Assembly (NCBI GenBank): GCA_965248955.1
Contig: OZ252212.1
Span: 558,001-622,000 of the forward strand
Direction: 5' to 3'
DNA length: 64,000 nucleotides
From: DAOUJH01 sp965248955
GTDB lineage: Bacteria > Chloroflexota > Dehalococcoidia > Lucifugimonadales > QGNO01
The stretch's first letter is position 1. Each line of letters begins with the position of its first letter. The notes under the pieces are model-generated. The model did not search any database. It was not told the origin of the DNA and saw only the letters and a program-made list of their open reading frames with translations. Shown here piece after piece: positions 63,528 to 64,000 of this stretch. The position numbers were made by a program, and so were the translations under genes.

Positions 63528-63734
63528 TCAGTTTTTTCTTTGAGTCAGCCATCCCGCCGCCGTCAGCGCGACTGCGCCAACGAGCGCGACGTGGAAGATG
63601 TGCGTACCCGCTCCGGGAGAGATCAAACCCCTGCTGAGCAGGGAAAGACCGTTGCCTGCTATCTGGGAAGTGGTGCGGTTTCCTTTTTCTCGCAGGGCTA
63701 TTCTGGCTAGCTCTTTGGATAGGATGCTCAACAT
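63528..63734 (-). CDS. Small hypothetical protein between 23S rRNA and tRNA-fMet
   Basis: A 68-residue frame starting at ATG 63734, with AAGGA 9-10 bases upstream. The product has an amphipathic N-terminal helix (LSILSKELARIALREKG), then a Gly/Ser-rich middle and one hydrophobic helix near the C-terminus (HIFHVALVGAVALTAAGWL) ending in QRKN. It would be a small membrane protein in an rRNA transcription unit, which is unusual; chance remains possible, since the frame is short. Confidence 0.4.
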   Translation of the reverse strand: MLSILSKELARIALREKGNRTTSQIAGNGLSLLSRGLISPGAGTHIFHVALVGAVALTAAGWLTQRKN

Positions 63735-63788
63735 TTGGTTCCATCCTTGCAATAGGGAAGGAGAAAGGTTCTGTCAGGGTCTTTATGT

Positions 63789-64000
63789 GGGTCAAGCCCT
63801 CGGTCAATTAGTACCGCTTAGCTTAATCCATTACTGGACTTCCACTTGCGGCCTATCAAACAGGTAGTCTTCCTGTGACCTTACCTCCGATAGAATCGGA
63901 GTGGGAGATCTCATCTTGGAGCCGGCTTCGCGCTTATATGCTTTCAGCGCTTATCCAAACCAGACTTAGCTACCCGGCACTGCTCCTGGCGGAACAACCG
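63789..64000 (-). rRNA. rrl: 23S ribosomal RNA, 3' end (partial)
   Basis: The minus strand reads the conserved 23S 3' end: GAAGCCGGCTCCAAGATGAG, ATCTCCC, and GCGGTACTAATTGACCGAGG before the mature 3' end near 63789. The gene continues past the window edge. No 5S rRNA follows it; a small ORF and tRNA-fMet do. Confidence 0.95.

Noticed and set aside
63520..63807. Alternative 95-residue frame between tRNA-fMet and 23S
   Set aside because: It starts inside the 23S 3' end and runs in a different frame from the better 68-residue candidate, with a basic, low-complexity product.

Overview
The window looks like a chromosome segment of a free-living bacterium of the Chloroflexota, probably a Dehalococcoidia-type lineage. 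This is an inference from gene content and style: moderately GC-rich coding DNA, dgt-dnaG-rpoD in a row, ybeY-dnaX-ybaB-recR-recO in a row, a threonine synthase next to a fused homocysteine methyltransferase/MTHFR, the ABC-GldG-DUF4340 set, DUF4349 with an ECF sigma factor, and a 23S rRNA gene with no 5S gene behind it. No 16S sequence is present to settle it.

Layout. 1-6.3 kb is accessory and decayed: a helicase-like fragment, an ISNCY-type transposase remnant, a DUF2207-like membrane protein, lipoproteins, an IstB (IS21) remnant and an internally duplicated membrane protein, ending at a tRNA-Ala(GGC). 6.4-9.1 kb holds leuS behind a leader that looks like a leucine attenuator. 9.1-13.7 kb has YHS and NHL proteins, an EF-G paralogue and a membrane metalloprotease. 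13.9-19.9 kb is a dense DNA-maintenance and biotin-carboxylase run, followed by a twice-frameshifted O-methyltransferase. 20.5-25.3 kb (minus) has tmk, an R3H/AAA ATPase, a GNAT protein and pdxT-pdxS. 25.4-31 kb has a DinB-fold protein, an ECF sigma factor with its DUF4349 partner, and uvrA, followed by a 0.9-kb repeat nest. 31.9-35 kb has two tandem asparaginase-like genes with altered substrate-site residues and an orphan E2 acyltransferase. 35-42 kb (minus) carries methionine/threonine metabolism and an ABC-2/GldG transporter set. 42-53 kb has speD, ppdK, dgt-dnaG-rpoD, and a mutM-alkA-VIT1 run. 53-58 kb has ffh, a group II intron domain V remnant, a lipoprotein coupled to aspartate dehydrogenase, and an amidase with a small GatC/AtzG-like partner. 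58-63.4 kb is a second accessory region: a complete IS3 element with terminal repeats and a 3-bp target duplication, a small gene paired with a compact CHAT/caspase-like protein, secreted lipoproteins, and two freshly broken secreted-protein genes. The window ends in an rRNA transcription unit on the minus strand: 23S 3' end, a small ORF, initiator tRNA and a terminator.

The housekeeping blocks are ordinary and tightly packed. The most interesting points are the leuS leader, the CHAT-like pair at 60.2-61.0 kb, the asparaginase-like tandem, the two recent gene-breaking events at 62-63 kb, and the mobile-element remnants.
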